Notes under the pieces: model-generated
Told to the model about the DNA's origin: nothing
Seen by the model: only the letters and a program-made list of their open reading frames with translations
Database searches by the model: none
Program-made: the position numbers and the translations under genes
Shown: positions 46,235 through 54,924 of the stretch, piece by piece
Numbering within the stretch: position 1 is the stretch's first letter
Layout: the number at the start of each line of letters is the position of its first letter
Source: Arthrobacter_H sp030452125
GTDB taxonomy: Bacteria > Actinomycetota > Actinomycetes > Actinomycetales > Micrococcaceae
Assembly: GCA_052379645.1 (NCBI GenBank)
Contig: JBQSYU010000004.1
Strand: one strand, 5' to 3'
DNA: 64,000 nt

Positions 46235-47929
46235 ATGACACCGAATGGTGCGGAGCTCCAGCAGCTGAGTGGATGGCTAGTCATCGGGCTGCTGGTGTTT
46301 TTTTACGGGGGGACATTCCTGATGACCCTCGGGATCAGCAAGAAGAAGGAAAACGCGGACGGCTACATGACCGCGGGCAACAACATCGGCTTCGGCATCT
46401 CCGCGGCGAGCATGACGGCCACCTGGATCTGGGCCTCGTCGATGTATGCCTCGGCCACCTCCGGCTACACCTACGGCATTTCGGGCCCCATCCACTACGG
46501 CCTCTGGGGCGCCTTGATGATCCTGTTCATCTACCCCTTCGGCAAGCGCATCCGCTCCGTGGCGCCCCGGGCCCACACCCTGGCCGAGGTCATGCACGCC
46601 CGGCACGGCCGAGGCAGCCAGCTGATGCTCGCCGGCTCCAACGTCGTCGGCAGCCTCATCAGCCTGACCAGTAACTTCATCGCCGGCGGTGCCTTGATCG
46701 GCCTGCTTTCGCCCTTCAGCTTCCAGCAGGGGATCCTCACCGTCGCCGCCGGCACCCTGCTGTATTCGCTGTGGTCGGGCTTCCGTGCCTCCGTGTTGAC
46801 CGACTTCGCGCAGGTGCTGGCCATGCTCGGCGCCGTCGTGGTCATCATCCCGGTCGTGTTCTTCGCCGCAGGCGGGACGAACATGTTCGTCGAGGGGGCC
46901 GCGAACGTGACCCCCCAGCAGGGGAACTTCTTCTCCTCCGAGGCCTTCATGAACCAGGGCGCGCCCTACATCGCGGCGGTGCTGGCCTACGCCATCGGCA
47001 ACCAGACCATCGCCCAGCGGCTCTTTGCCGTGCGCGAGGACCTGATCAAGAAGACCTTCGTCACCGCCACCGTCGGCTACGGGGCGACCATCATCGGCAT
47101 CGGCATGCTCGGTGTCATGGCGCTGTACCTGGGCATCACCCCCACCGGCGGGGACCTGAACAACCTGATCCCCGAAATGGCAGCGACCTACCTCGGACCC
47201 GTGTTGTTGTGCCTGTTCCTGGTGATGATCATCGGGGCGCTGTCCTCGACGGCAGACTCCGACCTGAGCGCCCTGTCCTCGATCATGATGGCCGATATCT
47301 ACGGGCAGAACGTGGCCCAGAAGGGCGAAGTTAACCCGAAGACCATGCTCCTGGTCGGCCGCGTCTCCATGGTCCTGGCCACCGGCGCCGGGCTGTACTT
47401 CGCCAGCGGGGCGTTGAACATCCTGGACCTGCTGGTCTTCGTCGGCGCCTTGTGGGGGTGCCTGGTCTTCCCGGTCATCTCCAGCTTCTACTGGAAGAAG
47501 GTCACGAACATGGCCTTCGTGACCTCGGTGATCGTCGCCCTGGCCATCTTCATCCCCGTGCGTTTCTCCTGGATCCCCGTCGACGGGCTCTGGGGCTACA
47601 CGGTCGACGTCTTGTCGATCGTCGGGGTCGGCGTGGTGCTCGGGCTGATGCTCTTCGGCTTCTTCGGCGGCCGGGTGGCACGGATCGGTGGCATCATCGC
47701 GACCCTGGCCGTTGCGCCCTTCGCCTTCGGGCACCTGCACGACTACGCGGTCCTCAGCGGATCGCTCGTCGCCTACGCGGTCTCCACGGTGCTGTGCTAT
47801 GTGATGTCCGCCCGGTCCTCGATGGAATTCGATTTCGACACCATCAAGGACACCGTCGGCGATTTCGACCCGTCGGATCGGCTGGCAGCGGCCCAGACCG
47901 ACGTCGATGCCGCCGAAACGCATTCCTGA
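46235..47929 (+). CDS. Sodium:solute symporter family transporter
   Basis: A 564-residue transporter with about 14-15 helices. It belongs to the SSS family by its early signature GYMTAGNNIGFGISAASMTATWIWASSM (cited as block near 44-70), TLAEVMHARHGRGSQ near 125, and GALSSTADSDLSALSSIMMADIYG near 335, the sodium-site helix 8 region. The pattern resembles the urea/solute DUR3-like branch, but the substrate cannot be set. The start ATG 46235 follows AAGAGGAG. A 43-residue membrane partner lies 19 bases downstream. The long structured leader suggests RNA-level control. Confidence 0.9.
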   Translation: MTPNGAELQQLSGWLVIGLLVFFYGGTFLMTLGISKKKENADGYMTAGNNIGFGISAASMTATWIWASSMYASATSGYTYGISGPIHYGLWGALMILFIYPFGKRIRSVAPRAHTLAEVMHARHGRGSQLMLAGSNVVGSLISLTSNFIAGGALIGLLSPFSFQQGILTVAAGTLLYSLWSGFRASVLTDFAQVLAMLGAVVVIIPVVFFAAGGTNMFVEGAANVTPQQGNFFSSEAFMNQGAPYIAAVLAYAIGNQTIAQRLFAVREDLIKKTFVTATVGYGATIIGIGMLGVMALYLGITPTGGDLNNLIPEMAATYLGPVLLCLFLVMIIGALSSTADSDLSALSSIMMADIYGQNVAQKGEVNPKTMLLVGRVSMVLATGAGLYFASGALNILDLLVFVGALWGCLVFPVISSFYWKKVTNMAFVTSVIVALAIFIPVRFSWIPVDGLWGYTVDVLSIVGVGVVLGLMLFGFFGGRVARIGGIIATLAVAPFAFGHLHDYAVLSGSLVAYAVSTVLCYVMSARSSMEFDFDTIKDTVGDFDPSDRLAAAQTDVDAAETHS

Positions 47930-47948
47930 TCCTGAAGGAGGAAACGAC

Positions 47949-48080
47949 ATGGAACCGATGATCCTGACCGTGTACATGCTCATCTGGCCGGTGATCGTGG
48001 CCGGAACACTGTTCGTCATCGCGCGGGCCTTCCTGCGCGAATGGCGCCAGGCACGTCGAGACGACCGCACGATGGTCTGA
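47949..48080 (+). CDS. Small single-helix subunit of the symporter
   Basis: A 43-residue protein: one helix (ILTVYMLIWPVIVAGTLFVI, about residues 5-24) then a basic tail (REWRQARRDDR). It resembles the 'putative transporter small subunit' often found after SSS symporters in actinobacteria. A strong GAAGGAGGAAA site precedes ATG 47949, and the gene is 19 bases after the symporter stop, so it is co-translated at a high rate. Probably a structural or regulatory partner in the membrane. Confidence 0.8.
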   Translation: MEPMILTVYMLIWPVIVAGTLFVIARAFLREWRQARRDDRTMV

Positions 48081-48101
48081 CCCGTTCTGGGGGGACCCCA
48101 C

Positions 48102-48129
48102 GCTCCGGTGCCCTGCGGGGTGCCGGAGC
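48102..48129. terminator. Hairpin after the small subunit
   Basis: GCTCCGG (48102-48108) pairs with CCGGAGC (48123-48129), with a further CCC/GGG pairing inside across a small internal loop. It lies between convergent genes and has no T tract. Confidence 0.6.
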
Positions 48130-48221
48130 CGACGGCCGCCGGCACCACCAGTACTCCTGGGGTGCCACGGCCGTTTCGTGGTTAACGGCGTCGACCGGTC
48201 GAGGCCGGGGCGGCGCATTGG

Positions 48222-49151
48222 TCAGCTCCGGCGGAAATCCGTCTGCTCGGGCAGGCGCGTACGCATGGTGTCGATCGCCGCGGGATTGGCATCCACGCAG
48301 ACGAACCGCCGATCCAACTGGGAGGCGGCGGCCCCGGTGGTCCCGGACCCGGCGAAGAAGTCCAGCACCCAGTCTCCCGGGCGGCTGCTCGCGGCGATGA
48401 TCCGGCGCAGGATGCCCACTGGCTTCTGCGTGGGATAGCCGGTCTTCTCCTTGCCGGTGGGCGAGACGATGGTATGCCACCAGACATCGGTGGGCAGCTT
48501 GCCGCGGGCCGCCTTCTCGGCAGTGACCAGACCGGGAGCCATATAGGGTTCGCGGTCGACCTCGACGGAATCGAAGTGGTACCTCGAAGGGTTCTTGACG
48601 TAGACGAGGATGTTGTCGTGTTTGGCAGGCCAGCGGCTCTTGGACCGGGCGCCGTAGTCATAGGACCAGATGATCTCGTTGAGGAAGCACTCCCGGCCGA
48701 AGATGGCATCAAGCATCACCTTGGCGTAGTGGACCTCACGGAAATCCAGGTGCAGGTACAAGGTGCCGTCGTCGGCCAACAGCCGCCAGGCCTCGATCAG
48801 CCGCGGTTCCAGGAAGGCCCAGTAGTCATCGAAGGCGTCGTCGTAGCTATGCAGGGCCCCCCGGATGGTCGAATAGCTGGCGCCCTTGAACCCGACCCGG
48901 TCACCGGTGCCATCGGTGTTGCGGACCATCGTGGTGGCCTGGCGGGACTGCTTGCGCCCGGTGTTGAACGGCGGATCGAGGTAGACCACGGTGAACGCGC
49001 CATCGGGCAAGGTGGGCAGGAAGTCGGCGTTGTCGGCCTGGACGACCAGATCGGGTCCCTCCGGGGACCATGGGTGCTCGGACCCGACACGGGTGGGGAC
49101 CCCGGCCGATCGGCCGGGGTCCCCACCGGAGGTAGGCGTGGTGGCGCCCAC
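48222..49151 (-). CDS. Orphan site-specific DNA methyltransferase (beta-class, N4-C or N6-A)
   Basis: About 309 residues. VVYLDPPFNTGRKQ (motif IV, DPPF) comes before VLDFFAGSGTTGAAASQLD (motif I) near the C-terminus, the order of beta-class amino-methyltransferases; YPTQKPVGILRRII is the usual segment before motif I. It methylates an exocyclic amino group in DNA. No restriction enzyme is adjacent, so it is an orphan, perhaps regulatory. The start is doubtful: GTG 49151, five bases after the helicase stop, is the only ATG/GTG/TTG before the conserved region, and using it puts a 36-base palindrome (49092-49127) inside the coding sequence. Confidence 0.85.
   Translation of the reverse strand: MGATTPTSGGDPGRSAGVPTRVGSEHPWSPEGPDLVVQADNADFLPTLPDGAFTVVYLDPPFNTGRKQSRQATTMVRNTDGTGDRVGFKGASYSTIRGALHSYDDAFDDYWAFLEPRLIEAWRLLADDGTLYLHLDFREVHYAKVMLDAIFGRECFLNEIIWSYDYGARSKSRWPAKHDNILVYVKNPSRYHFDSVEVDREPYMAPGLVTAEKAARGKLPTDVWWHTIVSPTGKEKTGYPTQKPVGILRRIIAASSRPGDWVLDFFAGSGTTGAAASQLDRRFVCVDANPAAIDTMRTRLPEQTDFRRS
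49092..49127. repeat. Perfect 36-base palindrome
   Basis: Two 18-base arms with no spacer: 49092-49109 is the exact reverse complement of 49110-49127. It lies 30 bases downstream of the helicase stop in the direction of transcription, and so may terminate or shield that message. It also lies within the N-terminal codons of the methyltransferase if GTG 49151 is the true start. Confidence 0.9.
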
Positions 49152-49156
49152 AGGTG

Positions 49157-50821
49157 CTACTCGGACTCGTTGCGGTTGACGACCTCGCCGTGGTGCCGGC
49201 GCGTCCGCGAGCGGCGGCGGCGTGCCGGACGGGCCGCCTCGTCGCTGGTGGGTCCGGTCTCGGCGGGCTGGCGGTTCGTCTCCCCGGTGGCTTCGCGGTT
49301 GGGACGGTCGGAGCGGCCGTGGCCGCGGCCCCGACGCCCGGCGCCGTCCCCACCGGATTCCGAGCCGCGGCTGCGACCGCGTCCGCGGCCCGCGTCGCGG
49401 CCCGAGCGGGAACCGGTTCCCCGGCCCTTCTCGCGCTCTGCCGGACGTTTGCCGGTTTCGCCCAGGTCCTCGAGCTTCTCCCCGGACAGTCCCTGGAGCT
49501 TGCGTTGGTTGCGCGGCAGCCGTCCCTTGGTCCCGGCCGGGATGCCCAGATCGGTGAACAGGTGCGGTGAGGAGGAATAGGTTTCCACCGGATCGGCCTG
49601 GTCCAGTCCCAGGGCCTTGTTGATCAGGCCCCAGCGGGGGACATCGGACCAATCGACGAACGTGATCGCGGTCCCCTTCTTCCCCGCACGGCCGGTGCGG
49701 CCGATCCGGTGGAGGTAGGTCTTCTCGTCCTCGGGGCACTGCAGGTTGATCACGTGGGTCACATCCTCCACGTCGATGCCCCGGGCGGCGACCTCGGTGG
49801 CGACCAGCACGTCGACCTTGTGGTTGCGGAAGGCGCGCAGTGCCTGCTCGCGGGCGCCCTGGCCGAGGTCCCCGTGGATCGCGCCGGCGGCGAAACCGCG
49901 GTCGATCAGTTCCTCGGAGAGCTTGGCGGCGGAGCGCTTGGTCTTGGTGAAGATGATGGTGCGTCCGCGGCCTTCGGACTGCAGGATGCGGGCGACGACT
50001 TCGTCCTTGTCCAACTGGTGGGCGCGGTAGACGACCTGGCGGATGTCCTTCTTGGTGATGCCGTCGTCCTCGGGGTCCGCGGCACGGATATGCGTCGGAT
50101 GGGACATGTAGCGGCGGGCCATCGACACGACGGCGCCGGGCATCGTGGCCGAGAACAGCATGGTCTGGTGCACGGCGGGGATGGCGGCGAGCAGCGTCTC
50201 GACGTCGGGCAGGAAGCCCAGGTCGAGCATCTCGTCGGCTTCATCCAGGACCACGATGCGGATGTTCTTCAGGTTCAGGTACTTCTGCTTATGCAGGTCG
50301 ATCAGACGCCCCGGGGTGCCGACCACCAGTTCGACGCCCGCGGTGAGCTGCTCGATCTGCGGCTCGTAGGCGCGACCACCGTAGATGGTGGCGATGCGGG
50401 CATTGCGCTTGGTCGCGGCCTTCTGGATGTCGGCGGAGACCTGGTTGGCCAGTTCACGGGTCGGAGCCACGATGAGGGCCTGAGGTGCGCCGGGGCTGGG
50501 CAGCTTGTCGTAATCGGGGTCGTCCCGGCCGATGACCCGCTGCAGGGCGGGAATGCCGAAACCGAAGGTCTTGCCGGTGCCGGTCTTGGCCTGCCCGATG
50601 ATGTCGTGTCCGGCCAGCGCGACCGGAAGGGTCATCGACTGGATCGGGAACGGGTGGATGATGCCGGCGTCGGCGAGGGATTCGACGATGTCCTCGCGGA
50701 CGCCGAAGTCTGCGAAGGTCTGTTCGGGCAGCTCATGCGGGGCATCCTCGCTTGCGAGGAGACCGTCGACCGGAAGTTCGATGGTTCCGGTGTCGTCGGT
50801 GAGTTGTTGCTCAGTATTCAA
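49157..50821 (-). CDS. DEAD-box RNA helicase
   Basis: A 554-residue helicase. Q motif region FADFGVREDIVESLADAGI; motif I AQAKTGTGKTFGFG near 77; Ia PTRELANQV near 115; II VLDEADEML near 192; III SATMPG near 226; VI HRIGRTGRAG near 374. The last 150 residues are Arg/Gly/Ser-rich (GRGRGRSRG), an RNA-binding tail as in DeaD/RhlE cold-shock helicases. The start is a TTG at 50821; the nearby ATG is out of frame. A -10 box (TAGACT, 51034-51029) suggests a 200-base leader. Confidence 0.9.
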   Translation of the reverse strand: MNTEQQLTDDTGTIELPVDGLLASEDAPHELPEQTFADFGVREDIVESLADAGIIHPFPIQSMTLPVALAGHDIIGQAKTGTGKTFGFGIPALQRVIGRDDPDYDKLPSPGAPQALIVAPTRELANQVSADIQKAATKRNARIATIYGGRAYEPQIEQLTAGVELVVGTPGRLIDLHKQKYLNLKNIRIVVLDEADEMLDLGFLPDVETLLAAIPAVHQTMLFSATMPGAVVSMARRYMSHPTHIRAADPEDDGITKKDIRQVVYRAHQLDKDEVVARILQSEGRGRTIIFTKTKRSAAKLSEELIDRGFAAGAIHGDLGQGAREQALRAFRNHKVDVLVATEVAARGIDVEDVTHVINLQCPEDEKTYLHRIGRTGRAGKKGTAITFVDWSDVPRWGLINKALGLDQADPVETYSSSPHLFTDLGIPAGTKGRLPRNQRKLQGLSGEKLEDLGETGKRPAEREKGRGTGSRSGRDAGRGRGRSRGSESGGDGAGRRGRGHGRSDRPNREATGETNRQPAETGPTSDEAARPARRRRSRTRRHHGEVVNRNESE

Positions 50822-51034
50822 TGAAATCTCATTCGTTTAGGCGCCGGGGCTCGGTGTGCTCGACGTCCTCTGAAAACGGAGAGCGGAGTCCACCGCAGCA
50901 GCGGCGCGTCCAGCGGAGCCGATCGCGGGCTAACCAGCGCGAATGAACGCGCAAAAGGTGCAGGTTCGCTGGGAATTCCTGCCAAGTAAATGCGTCTGGT
51001 ACGACCGGGCATCCTTGTCTACCCCTCCAGTCTA
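50822..51034 (-). promoter_or_regulatory. Promoter and long 5' leader of the DEAD-box helicase gene
   Basis: On the reverse strand TAGACT (51034-51029) fits the actinobacterial -10 form. Transcription from about 51022 would give a leader of some 200 bases before the TTG start. It contains GC-rich segments able to pair locally and a short overlapping ATG frame ending just past the start. Long leaders are a known feature of cold-shock helicase genes in other bacteria. Confidence 0.45.
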
Positions 51035-51087
51035 CCGTGCCGCGACATAATCACCGCTTCGACCCGGCGACCGCGCGTGGCGTGCGT

Positions 51088-51093
51088 TAGGCT
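51088..51093 (+). promoter_or_regulatory. -10 box of the thiamine operon
   Basis: TAGGCT lies seven bases before the probable transcript start (about 51100) and about ten bases before the first conserved stem of the TPP riboswitch. Confidence 0.6.
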
Positions 51094-51099
51094 GGAACC

Positions 51100-51212
51100 G
51101 AACCACGGGAGCCCGCAGACGGGCTGAGAGGGCGCTGCGCCGCAGATGCGGTACCGAGCGCCGACCGAGACACCTGATCCGGATCATGCCGGCGGAGGGA
51201 AGGTAAAACAGT
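51100..51212 (+). ncRNA. TPP riboswitch (THI element)
   Basis: The conserved core is easy to see: GGGCTGAGAGGGC at 51121-51133 (the CUGAGA pyrimidine-sensing loop), and ACCTGATCCGGATCATGCCG at 51172-51191 (pyrophosphate-sensing half), ending in GGCGGAGGGA. The two sensor arms are separated by a variable stem at about 51133-51165. It binds thiamine pyrophosphate and lowers expression of thiO-thiS-thiG. The GGAGGGAAGG ribosome site is part of its 3' end, so control is most likely at translation initiation. Confidence 0.95.
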
Positions 51213-52400
51213 ATGCATTGTGCGGTCATCGGCGCCGGCATCGTCGGCTTGTCCATCGGCTGGGAACTGGCCCGCAGCGGATACCGTGTCACCCTGATCG
51301 ATCCCGAACCCGCCACCGGGGCCACCCATGCCGCGGCGGGGATGCTCGCGGCCGTCACCGAATTCCACTACCAGGAACAGGGCCTGCTGGGACTCTCCGT
51401 TCCCGCCGCCGACGCCTGGCCCCGGTGGGCCCGGGAACTGGAAGCAGCCAGTGGCCGACCCACCGGCTTCGAGGCCTGCGGCACGCTGGTGGTTGCCGCC
51501 GACGGCGCCGATCGAGCCGATCTCTCGGCGCTGGCCGAGGCCCAACGCACCGTCGGGTTGGGGATCGGGGAGCTGGGCACCGCGGCGGCCCGCGAAGTCG
51601 AACCGCTGTTGGCCCCCCGGCTGGCCGGGGCCTTCCGGGCCCCCGGGGACGCACGGACCGACCCGCGCCGCACCGCAGCCGCCTTGCTGGCCGCCCTCGA
51701 ACTCGAATCCGGTGTGAGCGTGAACCGCCGGCGGGCCACCGGCGTCGTCGCCGGAGCACACGGGCCCGTCGTCCAGACCCTGGGTCCCGACGGGGCCCGG
51801 GAAGACCTCGAAGCCGATGAGGTCATCCTGGCCACCGGGACCGGAAGGACCGGAGAGCGCGGGGGAGCGGGGGAGCGGATCAGTGGATTGCCGGCCTCGC
51901 TGCGGCTTCCGGTCCGCCCGGTCTTCGGCGATGTGCTCAGGATGCGCCCGACCGCCACGGCCCCGCGTCCGGCCGGCTCCACGGTGCGCGCCCTGGTCTC
52001 CGGGCAACGGGTCTACATCCTTCCGCGCCGCGACGGGGAAGTGGTCGTGGGGGCCACCGAACGCGAGGACGACCAGCCCGGCATCAGCGTCGAGGGCGTG
52101 CACCGGCTGCTACGTGACGCCCTGCGGGTGATGCCCGCCCTGGCCCACTATGAACTGGTGGACCTGACGGCCCGGGCCCGTCCATCAACCCCCGACCACC
52201 TGCCCCTGCTCGGACGCATCGGCCCCGGACTGCTGGCCGCCACCGGATTCCACCGCCACGGGGTGCTGCTCAGTGTGGCCGCGGCAGCCACCATCCGCGG
52301 GCTGATTGGCCCGGTGCCCGGGGCCACGCCGCCGAGACCACCCCCGGCCAGCCTCGACCCGACCCGACTGGCACCCTTCGACCCCTGGAGATTCTCATGA
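51213..52400 (+). CDS. thiO: Glycine oxidase ThiO
   Basis: A 395-residue FAD enzyme of the DAO family. CAVIGAGIVGLSIGWELARS at residues 2-21 is the dinucleotide-binding fold. ATHAAAGMLAAVTEF near 37 is the conserved FAD segment, and the C-terminal LPLLGRIGPGLLAATGFHRHGVLLS closes the cofactor site (cited in part). It oxidises glycine to the imine used to build the thiazole ring of thiamine. First gene after the TPP riboswitch; its stop overlaps the thiS start (52397). Confidence 0.92.
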   Translation: MHCAVIGAGIVGLSIGWELARSGYRVTLIDPEPATGATHAAAGMLAAVTEFHYQEQGLLGLSVPAADAWPRWARELEAASGRPTGFEACGTLVVAADGADRADLSALAEAQRTVGLGIGELGTAAAREVEPLLAPRLAGAFRAPGDARTDPRRTAAALLAALELESGVSVNRRRATGVVAGAHGPVVQTLGPDGAREDLEADEVILATGTGRTGERGGAGERISGLPASLRLPVRPVFGDVLRMRPTATAPRPAGSTVRALVSGQRVYILPRRDGEVVVGATEREDDQPGISVEGVHRLLRDALRVMPALAHYELVDLTARARPSTPDHLPLLGRIGPGLLAATGFHRHGVLLSVAAAATIRGLIGPVPGATPPRPPPASLDPTRLAPFDPWRFS

Positions 52401-52645
52401 ACGACACCACGCCCCCACTGATCCTGAACGGACAGGCCGAACCCCACGCCGCCCTGAGCGTGCTGGAGCTGATCCAACGCGAAACGGGCCTGGCGCTGGG
52501 CGCCGATGGCCGCACGAGCGAGGGAACGAGCCCCGGGCTGGCCGCCGCGGTCAACGACGAGGTCGTTCCCCGCTCGGCCTGGGCCCGGACCCGGTTGCAG
52601 CCGGGGGACCGGATCGAACTGCTCTCGGCGGTGCAAGGTGGGTGA
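52397..52645 (+). CDS. thiS: Sulfur-carrier protein ThiS
   Basis: An 82-residue beta-grasp protein ending in Gly-Gly (AVQGG), the residue pair that is adenylated and thiocarboxylated. PLILNGQAEPHA at the start and RTRLQPGDRIELLSAVQGG at the end are typical. Somewhat longer than usual ThiS (about 66 residues) because of a loop near 40-50. It donates sulfur to ThiG. Start overlaps thiO by four bases; its end overlaps thiG by eight. Confidence 0.93.
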   Translation: MNDTTPPLILNGQAEPHAALSVLELIQRETGLALGADGRTSEGTSPGLAAAVNDEVVPRSAWARTRLQPGDRIELLSAVQGG

Positions 52646-53435
52646 AGGTGCGGGAACCGACGACCTCCTCCTGGACGGAACCCGCTTCGGCTCACGGCTG
52701 ATCACCGGGACCGGCGGTGCCCCCGGGCAGGACGTGCTCGAAGCCGCCCTGCGTGCTTCCGGAACCGAACTGACCACGGTGTCGATGCGCCGCCACGCAG
52801 TGGTCCCGGGCACCGAATCGATCTTCGCGTTGCTGGGACGGCTGGGCATCCGACTGCTGCCGAACACCGCAGGATGCCATACCGCCCGTGAAGCGGTCCT
52901 CACCGCCAGGATGGGCCGCGAAGCGGTGGAGACCGACTGGGTCAAACTCGAGGTGATCGCCGACGACGAATCACTGCTGCCCGATATCCCCGAACTCCTC
53001 AAAGCCACCGAGGAACTGGTGGCCGACGGGTTCAAGGTCTTCGCCTACACCAACGACGACCCGGTGGCCGCCCAACGACTCGAGGACCTGGGCTGCACGG
53101 CGGTCATGCCGCTGGGGGCACCCATCGGCACCGGCCAGGGGATCCTGAACCCGCACAACATCGAATACATCGCCTCCCGGCTGACGGTCCCGGTGGTGCT
53201 CGACGCCGGGATCGGCACCGCCTCGGATGCCGCCCTGGCCATGGAACTGGGGTGCGACGCCGTGTTGTTGGCCACCGCCGTCACCCGGGCCCAGGATCCC
53301 GCCCTGATGGCCGAGGCCTTCAGGCATGCGGTGCGGGCCGGTCGACTGGCCCAGCGGGGCGGGCGGATCCCGCGTCGGCCCATGGCCCAGGCCTCCTCGA
53401 GCATGCAGGGACGGGCGGAGTTCCTGCTGGGCTGA
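52638..53435 (+). CDS. thiG: Thiazole synthase ThiG
   Basis: A 265-residue TIM-barrel enzyme. SRLITGTGGAP near 20, LPNTAGCHTAREAVLTA near 75, the Schiff-base lysine in TDWVKLEVIADD at about residue 98, and PVVLDAGIGTASDAALAMELGCDAVL near 182 (cited in part) are present. It condenses ThiS-thiocarboxylate, dehydroglycine and DXP into the thiazole. GTG 52638 overlaps thiS, showing coupling. thiE, thiD and thiF are not next to it; a ThiF/MoeB-type gene lies 4 kb further on. Confidence 0.95.
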   Translation: MGEGAGTDDLLLDGTRFGSRLITGTGGAPGQDVLEAALRASGTELTTVSMRRHAVVPGTESIFALLGRLGIRLLPNTAGCHTAREAVLTARMGREAVETDWVKLEVIADDESLLPDIPELLKATEELVADGFKVFAYTNDDPVAAQRLEDLGCTAVMPLGAPIGTGQGILNPHNIEYIASRLTVPVVLDAGIGTASDAALAMELGCDAVLLATAVTRAQDPALMAEAFRHAVRAGRLAQRGGRIPRRPMAQASSSMQGRAEFLLG

Positions 53436-53460
53436 ACGGGTGGGGCCGCCGGCCGGTCGT

Positions 53461-54924
53461 TTAGTCGATCCTGAACAGTACGGTGCGCCGGTCGATATCG
53501 GCCTCGATCAGTTCGGCCTGGACGCGTTCGCCGGCTTCGGCCCGGCCCAGGAAGCGGGCGTTGACCGCCGGGTCCAGAAGCTGCAGGCGCCCGCCCGGGG
53601 CCTCACCGTTCTCCCGGGCCCTGGCCGCCTGCTCGGCGGTGGTGCCATTGAGGGTGATCGCATCGAATTTCTCCCCGATCCGGTCCGAGAGCAGGGCGGC
53701 CTCGACGGTATCGATGGCTGCCCGTTCGGCGGTTCCCGCCACCTGGTTGGAGGACTGCATCAGCTCCGGCAGCAGGACAAGGGCCCGGCGGATTCCCGCA
53801 GGAACCTCGGCTCCGCGGACCAGATGCTCGCAGACGACGAGGCTGAACCGGTCCACCAGCCGGCGCAACGGGGCCGTGGTGTGCGCATAGGGGGCAGCGA
53901 TGGCCGCCTGGATCCGTTCCTCGGGGGCTTCGCCGTCGAACGCGGTATACCCGGCCCCCCGGAAGAGCGAGGTGGCGGCATGCATGATGGCCAGCTGACG
54001 GGGCTCGGTGACATCGAGCGAGCGCAGGAACTCCCCGTAGGGGACCCCGTCGCGCCAGGGGGTCCCCAGGGAGGCGGCCTGGCGGCGGAAGGCCGTGGAC
54101 CCGTGCTCATCGGGGGCGGGCATGGTCCGCAGGATCCCGATCCCGCCCTCGAGCATGATCCGGGCGGCCTCCATCCCGGTCAGCAAGGAGATCTGCGCAT
54201 TCCAGTCCTCCACCGGCAGGGCCGCCCGGACGGTCAGGCAGGGGACCCCGTCCTCGTCCACCTCGACCTCCTGCTCGGGGATGCGCAGGCTCGCCCCACC
54301 GCGCTCGCGTTCGGCCTCGATGCGCTTGAGCCCGACTTCCTTCAACAGTGCCAGCGACTCCGAGGCATGCCCCTCGTCGATCGAGGCCTGGACCCCGGCG
54401 TAGTCGAGCTTCTGCCGACTGCACACCGTGGCCCGGAGGAGCCCGGTCCGGCGCACCAGTGCCGCCGCATCCAGGTGGAACGTCCAGACATAGGCGCCAC
54501 GGCGTTGCCCGGGCAGCAACGAGCCGGCATCCTCGCTGATGATCTCCGGGTGCAGGGGCACCCGGTGGCCCGGCAGATACAGGGTCTGTCCACGGTGCCT
54601 GGTCTCGGCGTCGAGGGCGCCGCCCAGCTCGACCAGGGCCGGGACATCGGCGATGGCATAGCGGACCACATAGCCCTCCCCGTCACGGGCGAGGTGGACG
54701 GCCTGGTCGAGATCGGTGGAAGCGGCCGGATCGATGGTGACGAACTCGATTTCCGTCAGATCGTGGTCGGGCAGGACCAGGGAATCGATGGCGGTCCTGG
54801 CCTCGGCCAACGCCTGCGGGGGATAGTCCCCGGGAAGCTCCAACGCGGACACCACCGAGTCCAATGCCTGGACGAGACGGGTCTGCGCGGCATTGGTCTT
54901 CAGCTCAAGGGGTTTGTGCACCAC
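53461..54924 (-). CDS. RNB-domain ribonuclease (RNase II-like)
   Basis: A 487-residue protein. FVTIDPAASTDLDQAVHLAR near 61 carries the Asp cluster of the RNB active site, followed by YVVRYAIADVPALVE. PLRRLVDRFSLVVCEHLV near 357 is the second conserved block. Recognisable N-terminal cold-shock domains and a clear S1 domain are missing, as in compact actinobacterial RNB proteins. It degrades RNA 3'-5'. GTG 54924 is six bases after TAGGCT (54936-54931), a leaderless start. Convergent with thiG, only 25 bases apart. Confidence 0.88.
   Translation of the reverse strand: MVHKPLELKTNAAQTRLVQALDSVVSALELPGDYPPQALAEARTAIDSLVLPDHDLTEIEFVTIDPAASTDLDQAVHLARDGEGYVVRYAIADVPALVELGGALDAETRHRGQTLYLPGHRVPLHPEIISEDAGSLLPGQRRGAYVWTFHLDAAALVRRTGLLRATVCSRQKLDYAGVQASIDEGHASESLALLKEVGLKRIEAERERGGASLRIPEQEVEVDEDGVPCLTVRAALPVEDWNAQISLLTGMEAARIMLEGGIGILRTMPAPDEHGSTAFRRQAASLGTPWRDGVPYGEFLRSLDVTEPRQLAIMHAATSLFRGAGYTAFDGEAPEERIQAAIAAPYAHTTAPLRRLVDRFSLVVCEHLVRGAEVPAGIRRALVLLPELMQSSNQVAGTAERAAIDTVEAALLSDRIGEKFDAITLNGTTAEQAARARENGEAPGGRLQLLDPAVNARFLGRAEAGERVQAELIEADIDRRTVLFRID

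Noticed and set aside
46277..48148. A 623-codon open frame antisense to the symporter
   Set aside because: Low-complexity His/Asp/Gly/Glu-rich translation typical of an antisense shadow of a hydrophobic membrane protein.
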